Source: Pleomorphomonas sp. JP5 (GTDB lineage: Bacteria; Pseudomonadota; Alphaproteobacteria; Rhizobiales; Pleomorphomonadaceae). From it: DNA of 64,000 nt. Both the position numbers and the translations under genes were made by a program. The notes beneath the pieces were generated by a model, which saw only the letters and a program-made list of their open reading frames with translations, made no database searches and had not been told where the DNA came from. Every line of letters begins with the position of its first letter. Position 1 is the first letter of the stretch. The DNA lies in contig NZ_JAMDLI010000005.1 in NCBI RefSeq assembly GCF_023721815.1, positions 47,194-111,193 on the forward strand, given 5' to 3'. Below are positions 63,910 through 64,000 of the stretch, piece after piece.

Positions 63910-64000
63910 CACTGCTGTCCGGTTTAAATCGCCAACCCAGGGAGAAGCATCTGCCTTGGATCGCTTACGGGCGGTTTGGGTGGTGTTTTGAGATGGCAAA
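63910..64000 (+). mobile_element. Left end of an insertion sequence (partial)
   Basis: From 63910 the DNA is identical to the first 77 bp of the 48675-48840 MITE, then diverges and reaches an ATG at 63993 (ATGGCAAA), a probable transposase start. The element continues past the window. The family cannot be set from the end alone. Confidence 0.78.

Overview
This 64-kb window is a high-GC chromosome segment from an alphaproteobacterium, most likely in the Hyphomicrobiales (Rhizobiales). The evidence is the GC-rich coding style, typical alphaproteobacterial families (BTLCP cysteine peptidase, PRC-barrel protein, PPK2, ExaC-like aldehyde dehydrogenase with a GAF/Fis activator), and intergenic palindromes of the kind that recur in Rhizobiales genomes. 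No rRNA, tRNA or CRISPR array was seen. The window reads as accessory-rich: ordinary metabolic, regulatory and transport genes are interspersed with imported blocks and a very abundant palindromic repeat.

Layout. 0.2-4.1 kb: a TetA-type MFS exporter, then a compact three-gene restriction-modification cassette (C5 methyltransferase, Eco29kI-like GIY-YIG endonuclease, Vsr mismatch endonuclease). 4.7-15.0 kb: a head-and-packaging module of a Bbp-type podovirus (small and large terminase, portal, Bbp19-like, scaffold-like, major capsid, Bbp16-like). It has no tail, lysis or integrase genes and is interrupted by host repeats, a lone BrnA-like antitoxin and a membrane protein. 15.5-24.2 kb: small enzymes, a ParDE toxin-antitoxin pair, an oxidoreductase, and two divergent regulator/target pairs (LysR/MFS, TetR/SDR) with clear palindromic operators. 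24.2-26.0 kb: a radical SAM/SPASM enzyme followed by a 60-residue cysteine-rich peptide, a candidate RiPP system. 26.4-34.2 kb: esterase, GlxA-type regulator, acetyltransferase, PRC-barrel protein, PPK2, a candidate small RNA, and a sigma-54 activator. 34.4-37.3 kb: a lower-GC two-gene SPARTA defence system (short Argonaute plus TIR-APAZ), followed by an HTH gene, a TetR/methyltransferase pair and gene fragments. 40-46.5 kb: an AT-rich secreted protein, an alpha/beta hydrolase, a pyrophosphatase-like protein, and a cluster of ATC hydrolase, L-cysteine desulfidase and a permease. 46.7-64 kb: cation efflux, GFA protein, GIY-YIG protein, a PCMT-like protein, MBL hydrolase, aldehyde dehydrogenase with its activator, a second copy of the secreted protein, an HbpS-like protein, VOC plus AraC, a GGDEF-EAL protein, and an MFS/TetR pair. 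The window ends inside an insertion sequence whose terminus matches an internal MITE.

How the pieces relate. Two defence systems (Eco29kI-like R-M, SPARTA) and two toxin-antitoxin-type loci (ParDE, lone BrnA) mark this as a region that collects cargo. Near several inserts, part of the neighbouring gene is duplicated at the far edge of the insert (large terminase, HTH gene, alpha/beta hydrolase; a VOC gene shows a related pattern), so segmental insertion or duplication has happened repeatedly. One repeat family of roughly 40 copies fills most intergenic gaps, usually as head-to-head pairs, and some copies carry an additional 24-nt palindrome. The least described items are the radical SAM/cysteine-rich peptide pair, the repeat family with its nested palindrome, the MITE and its presumed parent, and the ATC hydrolase-desulfidase cluster.
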